From Zoroaster sp. YZ-2022 (Eukaryota; Echinodermata; Asteroidea; Forcipulatida; Zoroasteridae), in assembly GCA_029582265.1 (NCBI GenBank), contig CM055831.1, positions 28,396,189 to 28,460,188 on the forward strand: DNA of 64,000 nt, written 5' to 3'. Below are positions 22,653-33,705 of this stretch, piece by piece (the first letter of the stretch is position 1; each line of letters starts with the position of its first letter). A program made the position numbers and the translations under genes. The notes under the pieces were generated by a model, which searched no databases, had not been told where the DNA came from, and worked only from the letters and a program-made list of their open reading frames with translations.

Positions 22653-23125
22653 TTACTTTTTGCAAACTACACATCAAGTTTAGCTTTCAAATAATTATCC
22701 CCACCAGTAGGCAATGGAAAGTTGTCATATTTTGTTTTCAGGATGACTATTACTTTTTGCAAACTACACATCAAGTTTAGCTTTCAAATAATTATCCCCA
22801 CCAGTAGGCAATGGAAAGTTGTCATATTTTGTTTTCAGGATGACTATTACTTTTTGCAAACTACACATCAAGTTTAGCTTTCAAATAATTATCCCCACCA
22901 GTAGGCAATGGAAAGTTGTCATATTTTGTTTTCAGGATGACTATTACTTTTTGCAAACTACACATCAAGTTTAGCTTTCAAATAATTATCCCCACCAGTA
23001 GGCAATGGAAAGTTGTCATATTTTGTTTTCAGGATAACTGTTACTTTTTGCAAACTACACATCAAGTTTAGCTTTCAAATAATTATCCCCACCAGTAGGC
23101 AATGGAAAGTTGTCATATTTTCAAA
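22653..23125. repeat. 97-bp tandem array, 5 copies
   Basis: The unit runs from TTACTTTTTGCAAACTACAC to TTGTTTTCAGGATGACTAT; starts are at 22653, 22750, 22847, 22944 and 23041. The same DNA is single-copy or split in the other spacers (740-790, 9190-9240). Confidence 0.9.
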
Positions 23126-23404
23126 ATGATGTTTTCCTTTAAAGCTAAGGTATAGGATTGGTAATTACAAAATTACCAAATGTTCAAATTCTAATGTAAA
23201 ACTTACTTTGTGTAAAGCTGATGGTGTGAATCTCCCTAAGAAATTATTTTAGCTGCTGTAATTTTGTAGAAAAGTGAAATAATTTCCAATTTGAATTTAG
23301 GAAAGACTACTCTTTCCTAAATTCCGCATAACAACAATGCATTTAACAATTTTCGCGTATTTTGCTTAAACTTTCATAGGATGGTTTTTAATGTATGTGT
23401 CAAT
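23126..23404. other. Paralogous spacer, no gene seen
   Basis: Same sequence as 1230-1490, 10000-10280 and 35960-36290. Confidence 0.55.
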
Positions 23405-23815
23405 ATCTTGATTCAAAGAGAGTAGGCTAAGCATACTCATAGAAGCAGTTTTGCCAACATTACCAATGTTGTACCTCCCCTTCAATGTATATCTTGATTC
23501 AAAGAGAGTAAGCATACTCATAGAAGCAGTTTTGCCGACATTATACCAATGTTGTACCTCCCCTTCAATGTATATCTTGATTCAAAGAGAGTAAGCATAC
23601 TCATAGAAGCAGTTTTGCCAACATTACCAATGTTGTACCTCCCCTTCAATGTATATCTTGATTCAAAGAGAGTAAGCATACTCATAGAAGCAGTTTTGCC
23701 GACATTACCAATGTTGTACCTTCCCTTCAATGTATATCTTGATTCGAAGAGAGTAAGCATACTCATAGAAGCAGTTTTGCCGACATTACCAATGTTGTAT
23801 ACCTTCCCTTATACA
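23405..23815. repeat. 81-bp minisatellite, about 5 copies
   Basis: Same unit as the arrays at 1497, 10285/13365 and 36330. The copies here share local variants (CCTCCCC instead of CCTTCCC), pointing to local homogenisation. Confidence 0.9.
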
Positions 23816-24770
23816 ATCTCATCTGGACGGTTCACCCCTCCCCCAGCAAGCCAAGACCTGAGTTTTGCCATACCTAATATTAAACTTCTAAAAGCATTAT
23901 ATGTACCAAACTTTTATTTTGATCTTATTGTCTACATTTGTCTGTCTACACTTGTTAACTCCATGGAACAATTTTCCTTATAATTCAGCAATCCATATTG
24001 AGCTGTACTACCAGCAATGGCATTATTTTCATTATTTTAAATTAAAACAAATTTTTTTATTTTATTTTTTATTTATAAATTTTTGTTTGCATTTTTCATT
24101 ATTTTAAATTATTAATTAATTAATTATATTTTTATTTTATTTTTTGGGGCGGCATGTATGAAGCCAATGTGCCGACTGACTTAACTAGCGGCAGTAAAAA
24201 ATATATGTGAGAAAATATTTAGGTGGGGCTAAGTGTGGGGATATTTTTGAGGGTGGGTGGTAGGCTTTTCAAACCACCTCTGCAAAAAATAATGAAACAA
24301 AAAATACAAGCCTGCTTTGATGGCTTGAATCGACTGAAAATCGATATTTACATCCCTGTATCCTACAAAGGTGCCTCTATTTTGGTTATGACCCATTTCA
24401 TTTCAGCCATGTAACTGTCTCAGAATAATGACCACAATATTCATAAAAGCACATCATAAAATCCCCCACCCCTGTCTCCTATTTGACACAGATTTTAATT
24501 TTTCGAATCACTTAAAAAAGCAAAGATTTCATCAATAAATCACAACTGCCTCACTTTGGAAGTCTTTGCCAGTAATGCGGGATATTTAATTATTGAATAA
24601 GAACATGAACATTACTGGTACAGATTGAGATTTTTACAATAGTCAAAAGGGTTTATTTAATTCTGTAACTCAGTCGAATGGGGTCATTATCTCTTCACTC
24701 TCTGAATCCCTTTTCTATTTCTTTTTCTTTTCTTGGGGCACTATCGGGATGTTTCGTGGGGGAAACCGGG
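23816..24770. other. Paralogous spacer, no gene seen
   Basis: It aligns with 13930-15110 until about 24770, where the sister copies continue into the promoter block but this one switches to unrelated G-rich DNA. Confidence 0.5.
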
Positions 24771-24798
24771 GGGGCACTAAAACAGCCGTGGGTTTGTA

Positions 24799-25022
24799 TT
24801 GCCCAAGTTTTCTACACAAATTAACACACTGAGTCGGGCGGGGGCGCTGTTTGCCGCACCGAGAGCCGGTCCAAAATACGGCTCTACTCTCGATCTCGGC
24901 TCCAGTCATATCATAAAAATGACCGTGAAAACGGTTGGAACAGTAGTATGTGACACATCGTGCGGACGGAATCGAACCGCAGAGAAGATCAAAACAAGGC
25001 AAGAATTGGTCCAAAACACAGT
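24799..25022 (+). CDS. Candidate coding first exon upstream of gene 4 (unknown)
   Basis: An ORF from ATG 24799 runs 74 codons and overlaps a strong 5' splice site, GTAAGTTAC, at 25023. It has a higher GC content than its surroundings and occupies the place where genes 2 and 3 have their promoter block. The predicted peptide resembles nothing I recognise. It could be an alternative first exon of gene 4 or a chance ORF. Confidence 0.2.
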
Positions 25023-25247
25023 GTAAGTTACAATATTTTTTATGATCAAAGGCATACACATAATAACAATACAGTATAGATTCATAGTAGATTCATAGAT
25101 TTAAGCTATTACAGTGCAATGTGTTTATTTCTTCGTAAAACATGCAAGCTACGGTTACGGTAGTTCTACGTTTTTTTTGTACACTCTTCCTACAGTAGGC
25201 CTATGTGCGCTAGTCATAGTATAATCATTAGCACACACACAGTCTTA
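25023..25247. other. Nothing recognised
   Basis: AT-rich DNA after the possible splice donor, with no repeats or ORFs of note. Confidence 0.4.
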
Positions 25248-25830
25248 AAAGCCGTGTTCGCACTGGACTTTTTTTGGTAAAACTTACCGACACAATGGGT
25301 ACTTTTCCCATTTTAAGTCCAGTGCGGACAGCCTGGGACATTTTCCTGTCAGTTACTTTTCCTGAGTCCAGCGGTTACTTTTAGTTTTACTGGCCAACTG
25401 CTGCCCAGGAAAACTAACCAGGTAACTTTTCCCGAGACGATAAGTCCAGTGCGGACAGTGCGAGTCGGTAAAAGCGGCTCAGGAAAGTGTACATCCGGCC
25501 CGAGCGCAAGGTCGTGCTACACAGGGACACCACGCATGCGCTTTGCATTGTTTCACCGCGCGGTTGGGGCGGGCTAGGCGCATTAATGCATGTGCATGTG
25601 TAGCAAGTTTTCTGTGCGTTGTTGGGTCAATCGGGTCAATGTAGAAAGGTCACGCAAAGCGCCCTCTTGAGTCATTGTACTGACAGCTCGGTTACTTCTA
25701 CCACGGTCTCGGTAAAATTTTCCCGTGTCGAAAGTCCAAGTGCGGACAGAGGTTACATTTGACCATTTTTCATTTTACCATCGTCTCGGTAAAACCTTCC
25801 CAAAAAAAAGTCCAGTGCGAACACAGCTTT
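25248..25830. mobile_element. Non-autonomous DNA element with subterminal repeats
   Basis: The ends are inverted (GTGTTCGCACTGGACTTTTT at left, complement at right). The word AGTCCAGTGCGGACAG and variants recur inside (about 25316, 25441, 25730), and GGTAAAA words also recur on both strands. Subterminal repetition of a terminal word is typical of transposase-binding ends. No coding region is seen. Confidence 0.65.
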
Positions 25831-26110
25831 AGTCCCGCATACGTCGTTCACAAAAAAGGTCGCATCGCGCTAAAAGTAAAACTGTACCGCCTTTACATGC
25901 ACAACACGTTCTCTGTTGAGCCTTTGTATCTTATGCCTGTGTGTGTGGCCCGCACGTATGATGCCCGTCTTAATGACCAAAATTCTCCTTGTTACTCCTC
26001 TTTTAGTTTACCCTTCACCCTTCCCTCTTTCTCTCGCAGGTAGAAAGCATGTACATAAAGTGATTAAGAATACGTCAAATTAGAAGAAACATCTTGTGAT
26101 TGCACTCTTA
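25831..26110. other. Nothing recognised
   Basis: A 94-codon ORF overlaps this stretch and the preceding element, but it shows no family resemblance and begins inside the mobile element. Confidence 0.35.
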
Positions 26111-26200
26111 TTAACCCTAACTCCCTAGACAACAAAGGCAGTTGGAGGATTTTGAAGGATTTTTATTGTTCAGTAACAATGCTTAGGGAGTTAGGGTTAA
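26111..26200. mobile_element. 90-bp TTAA MITE, copy 1
   Basis: TTAA, then CCCTAACTCCCTA, then 56 bp, then TAGGGAGTTAGGG, then TTAA. A copy of identical length and near-identical sequence is at 35457-35546. CCC-starting termini with TTAA duplication fit piggyBac-type MITEs. Confidence 0.75.
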
Positions 26201-28012
26201 TGATCAATGGAAATAATGAATAATGAATAATGAAAAAAAGCCTCATGTGTTTTCGAAATTTTCCGGACGGAAATCTATGACTTTCATTCTCTTGGCCTAA
26301 TGCCAAGATATTTAGTAATAGTATATTGGACCTGATGCTATCTAAAAAATTCTTCAGGGAAATAGAAGGATCCTATTATTGTTGCCACTGCACATGTACA
26401 ATGACCGTGTTGGTCACTTATGGGCAAGTTGACAAGACCAGACTGACATGACTGAGGAAGTCATCTTATACCAAAAATGCCTGATTTTTCATGAAATAAA
26501 TATCCTGGAATAATTTGAAGTATATGTCCATCATCATTCATATGTTCTCCACCTTACTAGGTAGGTAAGATTACTATTGGTTATATCAGGGAACGATTTG
26601 ATTAAATAAATTTCGCATAGCAAAACTGTGATGCAAAAAATGAATTTGCATAGAAAAATAATTGTTTGTATAGCAATCTGTGAATTTTGTGTAGCAAATA
26701 TAAAATGCTTAGAATTACAGTATGTAGTGTGCACAGGTACAGGTGTTGTTTTTCAAGGCTTTACTGTCGTTTGGTTCATAAAATGAATGTCCAAATTTTA
26801 TCAGAAATAATAATCTTTAGTGCCAGGAAATTGAGCCACAGGTGGTAAAAAAGTTCACAGGTTTCATCATTATTTTTGCCAAATTGCAGTCATTCATGAA
26901 AGTAATTAGTCCTCCATCTATTTTAATTTTTGTTTACACTATTATATCGATCGCTAAATCAGAGGCAATATCACAAAAACAAATTACTGACTGCGACATG
27001 TTCAGGTGCTTTTCAAAGTTAATTTCGAGTGTAAGGTTACTTTGTGGTTCGATCAAGCTTGATTTTGATTATTAAAAATTCGTCCGGAGAATTAGTGGTT
27101 GAAAGTGCAATCATATTGTGTGCCGAAATGATTCTAAATCTCACCACTACATATAAATGAATGCTCATTTTATTAATTTTTAAAAACTTTTAAAAGACGA
27201 ACTTAGTAACTTTCTAGATTTCTTTGAATACAGCCGTAGTGGTTGTATGAAGGTGCAAATGTGTACTGAACACGGTACTATTGTGTATCGGGGTGGGCTC
27301 AATTGATCAATGTTCGAACCCCCTCCCTGCCCCCCCCCCAAAAAAAAATGGGTGGTTGTTGCGTGTTTTCCATTTCATGAATTTCGCCCGTAGTTAATTC
27401 ATCAGTAGAAAAATATTGAATATTGTATGCACATAGAATTTTAGGCATTGCTGATAAAATCCTTACGGATTGCTGGTAAATAAAGTTGTATGTACGGTTG
27501 CACAAATAGGTAAAACCAGTGCGAGTGGTCACTGTTGCATCAACACCTCACCCGTGAAGTCATCGTTAACCACATACGTTGGACGGATGTACCCCCGGTG
27601 TGGTCTGGGAAACAAACCCAGTCAGGACGGATCCCTTGATCATTTTTGGTTGGAAATATACATGTAATCTTTATTTCGGGAAAGGTTTGTGAATATGATT
27701 TCAAAAATGTTTATTATTAAACCACAATGTTGAAAAAATCTATCGAAATTTGTATCGAAAAATCTGCAATGCATTATTTGAAATTCCATCGCAGATTGTC
27801 CATATTACGTCGGGGAAATCGTTCACTGTATATTGAATGAAAAAAAAGTGGCAGTCGGATACGACATTCTACCCCGCCGCTTTTTAAAGTTTTTTATAAT
27901 TTTTTTAAGCAATTTTCAGTACACATTATGTACAAGCCTGCTGTCCTTTCCAAGTAATTTTACAAAATCAACTGTGTGTCACCCAAGGCCACTGTAAATG
28001 TTTGAACATATT
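26201..28012. other. Intergenic DNA with fragments of the foldback family, no gene seen
   Basis: 26340-26590 and 27840-27900 match the foldback arms at 16350-17140. The remainder (26600-27830) has only short ORFs without family resemblance, and a C/A-rich run at 27318-27348. Confidence 0.45.
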
Positions 28013-28853
28013 AGTATGGCCTACAATGTATCAATGGGAGACCACATTACCCTGTAATCTCAGTGGTGCGACAGTGCACAGAAGGGTAACCATAGGAGGC
28101 CACTGGCAACAGCTAATGGCTTGGAGTGGCCTGAATAGGTTGTTTCAGACAGTGCACAGAAGGGTAACCATAGGAGGCCACTGGCAACAGCTAATGGCTT
28201 GGAGTGGCCTGAATAGGTTGTTTCAAAAATTGCATTGATTGTAGGAGGGTTGGGGGAGTTGATAAGATCAGACTAACATGACTGAGGAAGTCATCGTATA
28301 CCAGAAATAGCTGGTTTTTTATGAAATAAATATCCTGGAATAGTTTGAAGTATATGTCCATCATCATTATCCATATGTTGTCCACCTTACTGGGTAGGTA
28401 AGATTACATTATTGGTTTTATTGAATAGGGGTGTAACGATACTAATTTTTAGCGATGCAATAGTTATACGAAATCGAGATACTTGATCATGATACTTTAC
28501 ATATCACGATTCGTATCATGAATGCTAAAAAAGGTGTCAGTAATGTGAATTACCCAATGTTGTAAAGAGGCACATACACAGTTTCATTTTATTTTATTTC
28601 CCCTTCCCCTGTAAAAGGCTCTGGCCTGATATAAATTAGGCTTTGAAGAATTGATGAATATGAACAAAATGTTTGCCCAGATTTTGTTCTCTTAACCCTC
28701 CTACAATCAGTGCAATTTTTGAAACAACCCATTCAGGCCACTATAAGCCATTAGCTGTTGCAAGTGGCCTCCTATGGTTACCTTTCTGTGCACTGTCACA
28801 CCACTAAGATTGCAGGGTAAAGTGGTCTCCCATCGATACACTGTATCATGACA
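28013..28853. mobile_element. Composite inverted-repeat element with an internal tandem duplication
   Basis: The left arm (28013-28250) is repeated in reverse at 28693-28853 (GTATCAATGGGAGACCAC against GTGGTCTCCCATCGATAC). In the left arm a 78-bp unit (ACAGTGCACAGAAGGGTAAC onward) is exactly doubled (28070-28147 and 28148-28225). A foldback-family fragment and a GGGTGTAACGATAC terminus-like word (28428) lie between the arms. Confidence 0.6.
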
Positions 28854-29070
28854 ACATTGATAAGATCATAAACAGAATACTTTAATTATTATATCTAACA
28901 ATATCAAAGAAGGGAATGAATGACTAATTTTCCTTTTTTCTTTCTCCACAGACATTTCTTCATTTGTTTTACATTTGTTTTGTTTGTTAGTTTATTTGTT
29001 TGTTTTGTTTTACTCCATCTGGCTCTTTGTTTTTCACAAATCTCATCTCTTCCAGCCAAAAACTCCTGGT

Positions 29071-30607
29071 ACATGTACCTCTATCTATTCATGTGTAATC
29101 CCTCTATTGTCCAGTCCCAGGACCAGTACATGACTCTGCTTCTTGTATCTTCTTCTTTTGTGTTCATTTCACACCTGACTAACTTCCTCTCTTATAGTAT
29201 GGTACCTCTATCTATTCATGTGTAATCTCTCTATTGTCCAGTCCCAGGACCAGTACATGACTCTGCTTCTTGTATCTTCTTTTGTGTTCATTTCACACCT
29301 GACTAACTTCCTCTCTTATAGTATGGTACCTCTATCTATTCATGTGTAATCCCTCTATTGTCCAGTCCCAGGACCAGTACATGACTCTGCTTCTTGTATC
29401 TTCTTCTTACTGTGTTCATTTCACACCTGACTAACTTCCTCTCTTATAGTATGGTACCTCTATCTATTCATGTGTAATCTCTCTATTGTCCAGTCCCAGG
29501 ACCAGTACCAGTACATGACTCTGCTTCTTGTATCTTCTTCTTTTGTGTTCATTTCACACCTGACTAACTTCCTCTCTTATAGTATGGTACCTCTATCTAT
29601 TCATGTGTAATCCCTCTATTGTCCAGTCCCAGGACCAGTACATGACTCTGCTTCTTGTATCTTCTTCTTTTGTGTTCATTTCACACCTGACTAACTTCCT
29701 CTCTTATAGTATGGTACCTCTATCTATTCATGTGTAATCCCTCTATTGTCCAGTCCCAGGACCAGTACATGACTCTGCTTCTTGTATCTTCTTCTTACTG
29801 TGTTCATTTCACACCTGACTAACTTCCTCTCTTATAGTATGGTACCTCTATCTATTCATGTGTAATCCCTCTATTGTCCAGTCCCAGGACCAGTACATGA
29901 CTCTGCTTCTTGTATCTTCTTCTTACTGTGTTCATTTCACACCTGACTAACTTCCTCTCTTATAGTATGGTACCTCTATCTATTCATGTGTAATCCCTCT
30001 ATTGTCCAGTCCCAGGACCAGTACATGACTCTGCTTCTTGTATCTTCTTCTTACTGTGTTCATTTCACACCTGACTAACTTCCTCTCTTATACATGTAGT
30101 ATGGTACCTCTATCTATTCATGTGTAATCCCTCTATTGTCCAGTCCCAGGACCAGTACATGACTCTGCTTCTTGTATCTTCTTCTTACTGTGTTCATTTC
30201 ACACCTGACTAACTTCCTCTCTTATAGTATGGTACCTCTATCTATTCATGTGTAATCTCTCTATTGTCCAGTCCCAGGACCAGTACATGACTCTGCTTCT
30301 TGTATCTTCTTCTTTTGTGTTCATTTCACACCTGACTAACTTCCTCTCTTATAGTATGGTACCTCTATCTATTCATGTGTAATCCCTCTATTGTCCAGTC
30401 CCAGGACCAGTACATGACTCTGCTTCTTGTATCTTCTTCTTTTGTGTTCATTTCACACCTGACTAACTTCCTCTCTTATAGTATGGTACCTCTATCTATT
30501 CATGTGTAATCTCTCTATTGTCCAGTCCCAGGACCAGTACATGACTCTGCTTCTTGTATCTTCTTCTTTTGTGTTCATTTCACACCTGACTAACTTCCAC
30601 TCACTCT
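29071..30607. repeat. 127-bp tandem array, 12 copies, upstream of gene 4
   Basis: Units start at TATGGTACCTCTATC and end CACCTGACTAACTTCCTCTC then TTATAG. Each unit boundary therefore has a branchpoint-like CTGACTAAC, a pyrimidine tract and AG, the parts of a 3' splice site. The same segment is single-copy before gene 3 (about 18026) and partly present before gene 2 (5165-5240). Repeat status is certain; any splicing role is inference. Confidence 0.92.
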
Positions 30608-31217
30608 TGTGTTTATGTAACAGTATGAATGTATGTTTGTATTCCGTCCCATTTTGCCTTTGAGAAAGATCCCATTAGGTTCGAAATGTAAGGCCACGGC
30701 CATTATTTTTGCAATTTCAAAGAAGATTTTTCCATATGGTTCTCATACGTAAAAACTTTCAACCTTACCCAAAAAATATCACCCCATTAAATTTTTACAT
30801 ATCTTCATACGCAAGGGTACTCATTTTTTCCTAAGTGCAAGGTTGTTTTTGTCAATGCCAAATTTGTCGAGGCAACACTCCCGCCCCCTAACAATGCAAA
30901 GAGCATCAATAAATGTAACCAAAAAAAATTATTGTTCTAAGTTCATGTATACTGTATACTTAATGTCTCAAAACTGAGCTTGAAAATTGGTTGCACAATT
31001 TTCAAGCTTATTTGAATAAGTTTATAGGATGAGTTATACTCCACCATGCCAAAGAACTGCCTTATGGTGTCAGCAAACAAATCATTGATTTTTTCTAAAT
31101 TGTGATGATGTGTTTCTTATATTTGTACACTAGCCCCCAGACTTTCACACCAAGCAGATGTAGTAGTCATTCTGTTAATTCACTAGCCCAAGGCACTAGG
31201 GGAAATTATCAACCCTG
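30608..31217. other. Intron DNA before gene 4, no gene seen
   Basis: Shares sequence with 18150-18491 and 18860-19110 and lacks the SINE present there, so it serves as that SINE's empty site. Confidence 0.55.
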
Positions 31218-31445
31218 CTCTTTCATTCATTCATTCATTTCATTCATTTATTGATTTCACAGGTAGAACAAAAAATCAACACAAATTTACATTAAATCAT
31301 CAGAAAAAGAAACAAAGGTAGCACCCCTGTAGGATTACAAAAAGTAAACTAGATGATTACTGTCGAGTTGATCTCCTGATGCTACCACTTAGGAAGTAAA
31401 CAAACATTGAATCACACAAAGAACGATAAACAACATGGCTTTAGG
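31218..31445 (-). mobile_element. Retroelement-like insertion with (TGAA)n tail
   Basis: Relative to genes 2 and 3, the intron here contains about 225 extra bases beginning with TCATTCATTCATTCATTTC. This would be a (GAATGAAT)n tail if the insert runs on the minus strand. No reverse transcriptase is present. Family not recognised. Confidence 0.4.
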
Positions 31446-31529
31446 CACTGCCTCAATAAATATTTTATTAATTACCTATACTTTTTTCCTTAATATAGAA
31501 AGCTGCTTTGAGTCAGAAAGTCTTCACCA

Positions 31530-31601
31530 ATGACAAGCTGTTTGATTATTTGTGTTCTCAACCTGAATCACAAGTCACCCAATGGATCTCACAAATCATG
31601 A
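31530..31601 (+). promoter_or_regulatory. Upstream ORF overlapping the gene 4 start
   Basis: ATG 31530 opens 23 codons ending at TGA 31601, past the gene 4 ATG at 31582. The peptide is nearly identical to those of genes 2 and 3. The 3' splice site TTAATATAG ends at 31498. Confidence 0.45.
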
Positions 31602-33510
31602 GAAACAATTCTCACATAGAAGCAATCTAAGACGTCATCAGAGGGTACATACCAATGAGAAACCATTTATTTGTAAAATTTGTGGCAAATCCTTCACCCA
31701 AGGAAGCTCAATAAGAATGCATCAAATTGTCCACACCAATGAGAAACCATTTGTCTGTGACATTTGTGGCAAATCCTTCATGCAAGGAAGCAATCTAAGA
31801 TGTCATCAGAGGGTCCACACCAATGAGAAACCATTTGTCTGTGACATTTGTGGAAAATCCTTCTCACAAGGAAGCAGTCTAACACGTCATCAGTGGGTAC
31901 ACACCAATGAGAAACCATTTGTCTGTGACTTTTGTGGAAAATCCTTCTCACAAGGAAGTGATTTAAGATGTCACCAGAGGGTCCACACCAATGAGAAACC
32001 ATTTGTTTGTGACCTTTGTGGCAAATCATTCTCGCACGCATGCAATGTAAGACGTCATCAGAGGGTCCATACCAATGAGAAACCATTTGTCTGTGACATT
32101 TGTGGAAAATCCTTCTTACATGGAGGCAATCTAATACATCATCAGAGGGAACACACCAATGAAAAACCATTTGTCTGTGACATTTGTGGAAAATCCTTCT
32201 CACAAGGAAGCAGTCTAACACGTCATCAGTGGGTCCACACCAATGAGAAACCATTTGTCTGTGACATTTGTGGAAAATCCTTCTCACAAGGAAGCAGTCT
32301 AACACGTCATCAGTGGGTACACACCAATGAGAAACCATTTGTCTGTGACTTTTGTGGAAAATCCTTCTCACAAGGAAGTGATTTAAGATGTCACCAGAGG
32401 GTCCACACCAATGAGAAACCATTTGTTTGTGACCTTTGTGGCAAATCATTCTCGCACGCATGCAATGTAAGACGTCATCAGAGGGTCCATACCAATGAGA
32501 AACCATTTGTCTGTGACATTTGTGGAAAATCCTTCTTACATGGAGGCAATCTAATACATCATCAGAGGGAACACACCAATGAAAAACCATTTGTCTGTGA
32601 CATTTGTGGAAAATCCTTCTCACAAGGAAGCAGTCTAACACGTCATCAGTGGGTCCACACCAATGAGAAACCATTTGTCTGTGACATCTGTGGAAAATCC
32701 TTCTCATATGGAGGCAGTCTAAGACGTCATCAGTGGGTACACACCAATGAGAAACCATTTGTCTGTGACATTTGTGGCAAATCCTTCTCACAAGGAAGTG
32801 CTTTAAGATGTCACCAGAGGGTCCACACCAATGAGAAACCATTTGTTTGTGACCTTTGTGGCAAATCATTCTCGCACGCATGCAATGTAAGACGTCATCA
32901 GAGGGTCCATACCAATGAGAAACCATTTGTCTGTGACATTTGTGGAAAATCCTTCTTACATGGAGGCAATCTAATACATCATCAGAGGGAACACACCAAT
33001 GAAAAACCATTTGTCTGTGACATTTGTGGAAAATCCTTCTCACAAGGAAGCAGTCTAACACGTCATCAGTGGGTCCACACCAATGAGAAACCATTTGTCT
33101 GTGACATCTGTGGAAAATCCTTCTCATATGGAGGCAGTCTAAGACGTCATCAGAGGGTCCACACCAATGAGAAACCATTTGTCTGTGACATTTGTGGAAA
33201 ATCCTTCTCACAAGGAAGCAGTCTAAGACGTCATCAGAGGGTCCATACCAATGAGAAACCATTTGTCTGTGACATTTGTGGAAAATCCTTCTCACAAGGA
33301 AGCAGTCTAACACGTCATCAGTGGGTCCACACCAATGAGAAACCATTTGTCTGTGACATCTGTGGAAAATCCTTCTCATATGGAGGCAGTCTAAGACGTC
33401 ATCAGTGGGTACACACCAATGAGAAACCATTTGTTTGTGACATTTGTGGAAAATCCTTCTCACATGGAGGCAGTCTAAGACGTCATCAGAGAGTCCACAC
33501 CAATAAATGA
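31582..33510 (+). CDS. C2H2 zinc-finger protein, 22 fingers plus a broken first finger (gene 4)
   Basis: The 642-residue product shares with gene 3 the start MDLTNHEKQF and the first finger without its Cys pair. It then has 22 complete fingers and TNK-stop. Fingers 3-7, 8-12 and 13-17 form three copies of a five-finger block (420 bp), nearly identical in DNA. The block order is a variable finger, one with contacts QSDC (QSAC in the third copy), HCNR, HGNH and QSSR (positions -1, 2, 3, 6). Later fingers use YGSR, QSSR and HGSR. Some fingers have C-D-F-C or C-D-L-C instead of C-D-I-C. Two knuckles read HQW or HQRE, as in their block. It is a nuclear DNA-binding family with no effector domain. 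This copy expanded most recently by unequal exchange. Confidence 0.93.
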   Translation: MDLTNHEKQFSHRSNLRRHQRVHTNEKPFICKICGKSFTQGSSIRMHQIVHTNEKPFVCDICGKSFMQGSNLRCHQRVHTNEKPFVCDICGKSFSQGSSLTRHQWVHTNEKPFVCDFCGKSFSQGSDLRCHQRVHTNEKPFVCDLCGKSFSHACNVRRHQRVHTNEKPFVCDICGKSFLHGGNLIHHQREHTNEKPFVCDICGKSFSQGSSLTRHQWVHTNEKPFVCDICGKSFSQGSSLTRHQWVHTNEKPFVCDFCGKSFSQGSDLRCHQRVHTNEKPFVCDLCGKSFSHACNVRRHQRVHTNEKPFVCDICGKSFLHGGNLIHHQREHTNEKPFVCDICGKSFSQGSSLTRHQWVHTNEKPFVCDICGKSFSYGGSLRRHQWVHTNEKPFVCDICGKSFSQGSALRCHQRVHTNEKPFVCDLCGKSFSHACNVRRHQRVHTNEKPFVCDICGKSFLHGGNLIHHQREHTNEKPFVCDICGKSFSQGSSLTRHQWVHTNEKPFVCDICGKSFSYGGSLRRHQRVHTNEKPFVCDICGKSFSQGSSLRRHQRVHTNEKPFVCDICGKSFSQGSSLTRHQWVHTNEKPFVCDICGKSFSYGGSLRRHQWVHTNEKPFVCDICGKSFSHGGSLRRHQRVHTNK

Positions 33511-33705
33511 CTTGGGTTGTAACGTTGTGCTAAATACCCTTCTCACAAATAAATTACCACAGGATCCACCAGTGAGAAACCATTTGTCTGTGGTTTCTGT
33601 AGTAAATCCTTTTTTTTTCATATAGAAGCAACTAATTAAGAAGTCATCAGGAGTTCCACACCAATGAAAAAACATTTGTTTGTGACATTTTCTTCATTCT
33701 TCGTA
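33511..33705 (+). pseudogene. Decayed finger remnants after gene 4
   Basis: Same remnant as after the other three genes, with AATAAA near 33548. Confidence 0.6.

Noticed and set aside
26111..26200. Telomere-like TTAGGG words
   Set aside because: Only one or two words, explained by the MITE termini.
29071..30607. CRISPR-like array
   Set aside because: Whole units repeat head to tail without variable spacers, and the genome is eukaryotic.
31778..33463. Long minus-strand ORFs across the finger arrays (also 5752-6831 and 19782-20402)
   Set aside because: They are antisense shadows kept open by the 84-bp finger period. The peptide repeats MVSHWC-type words with no family resemblance.
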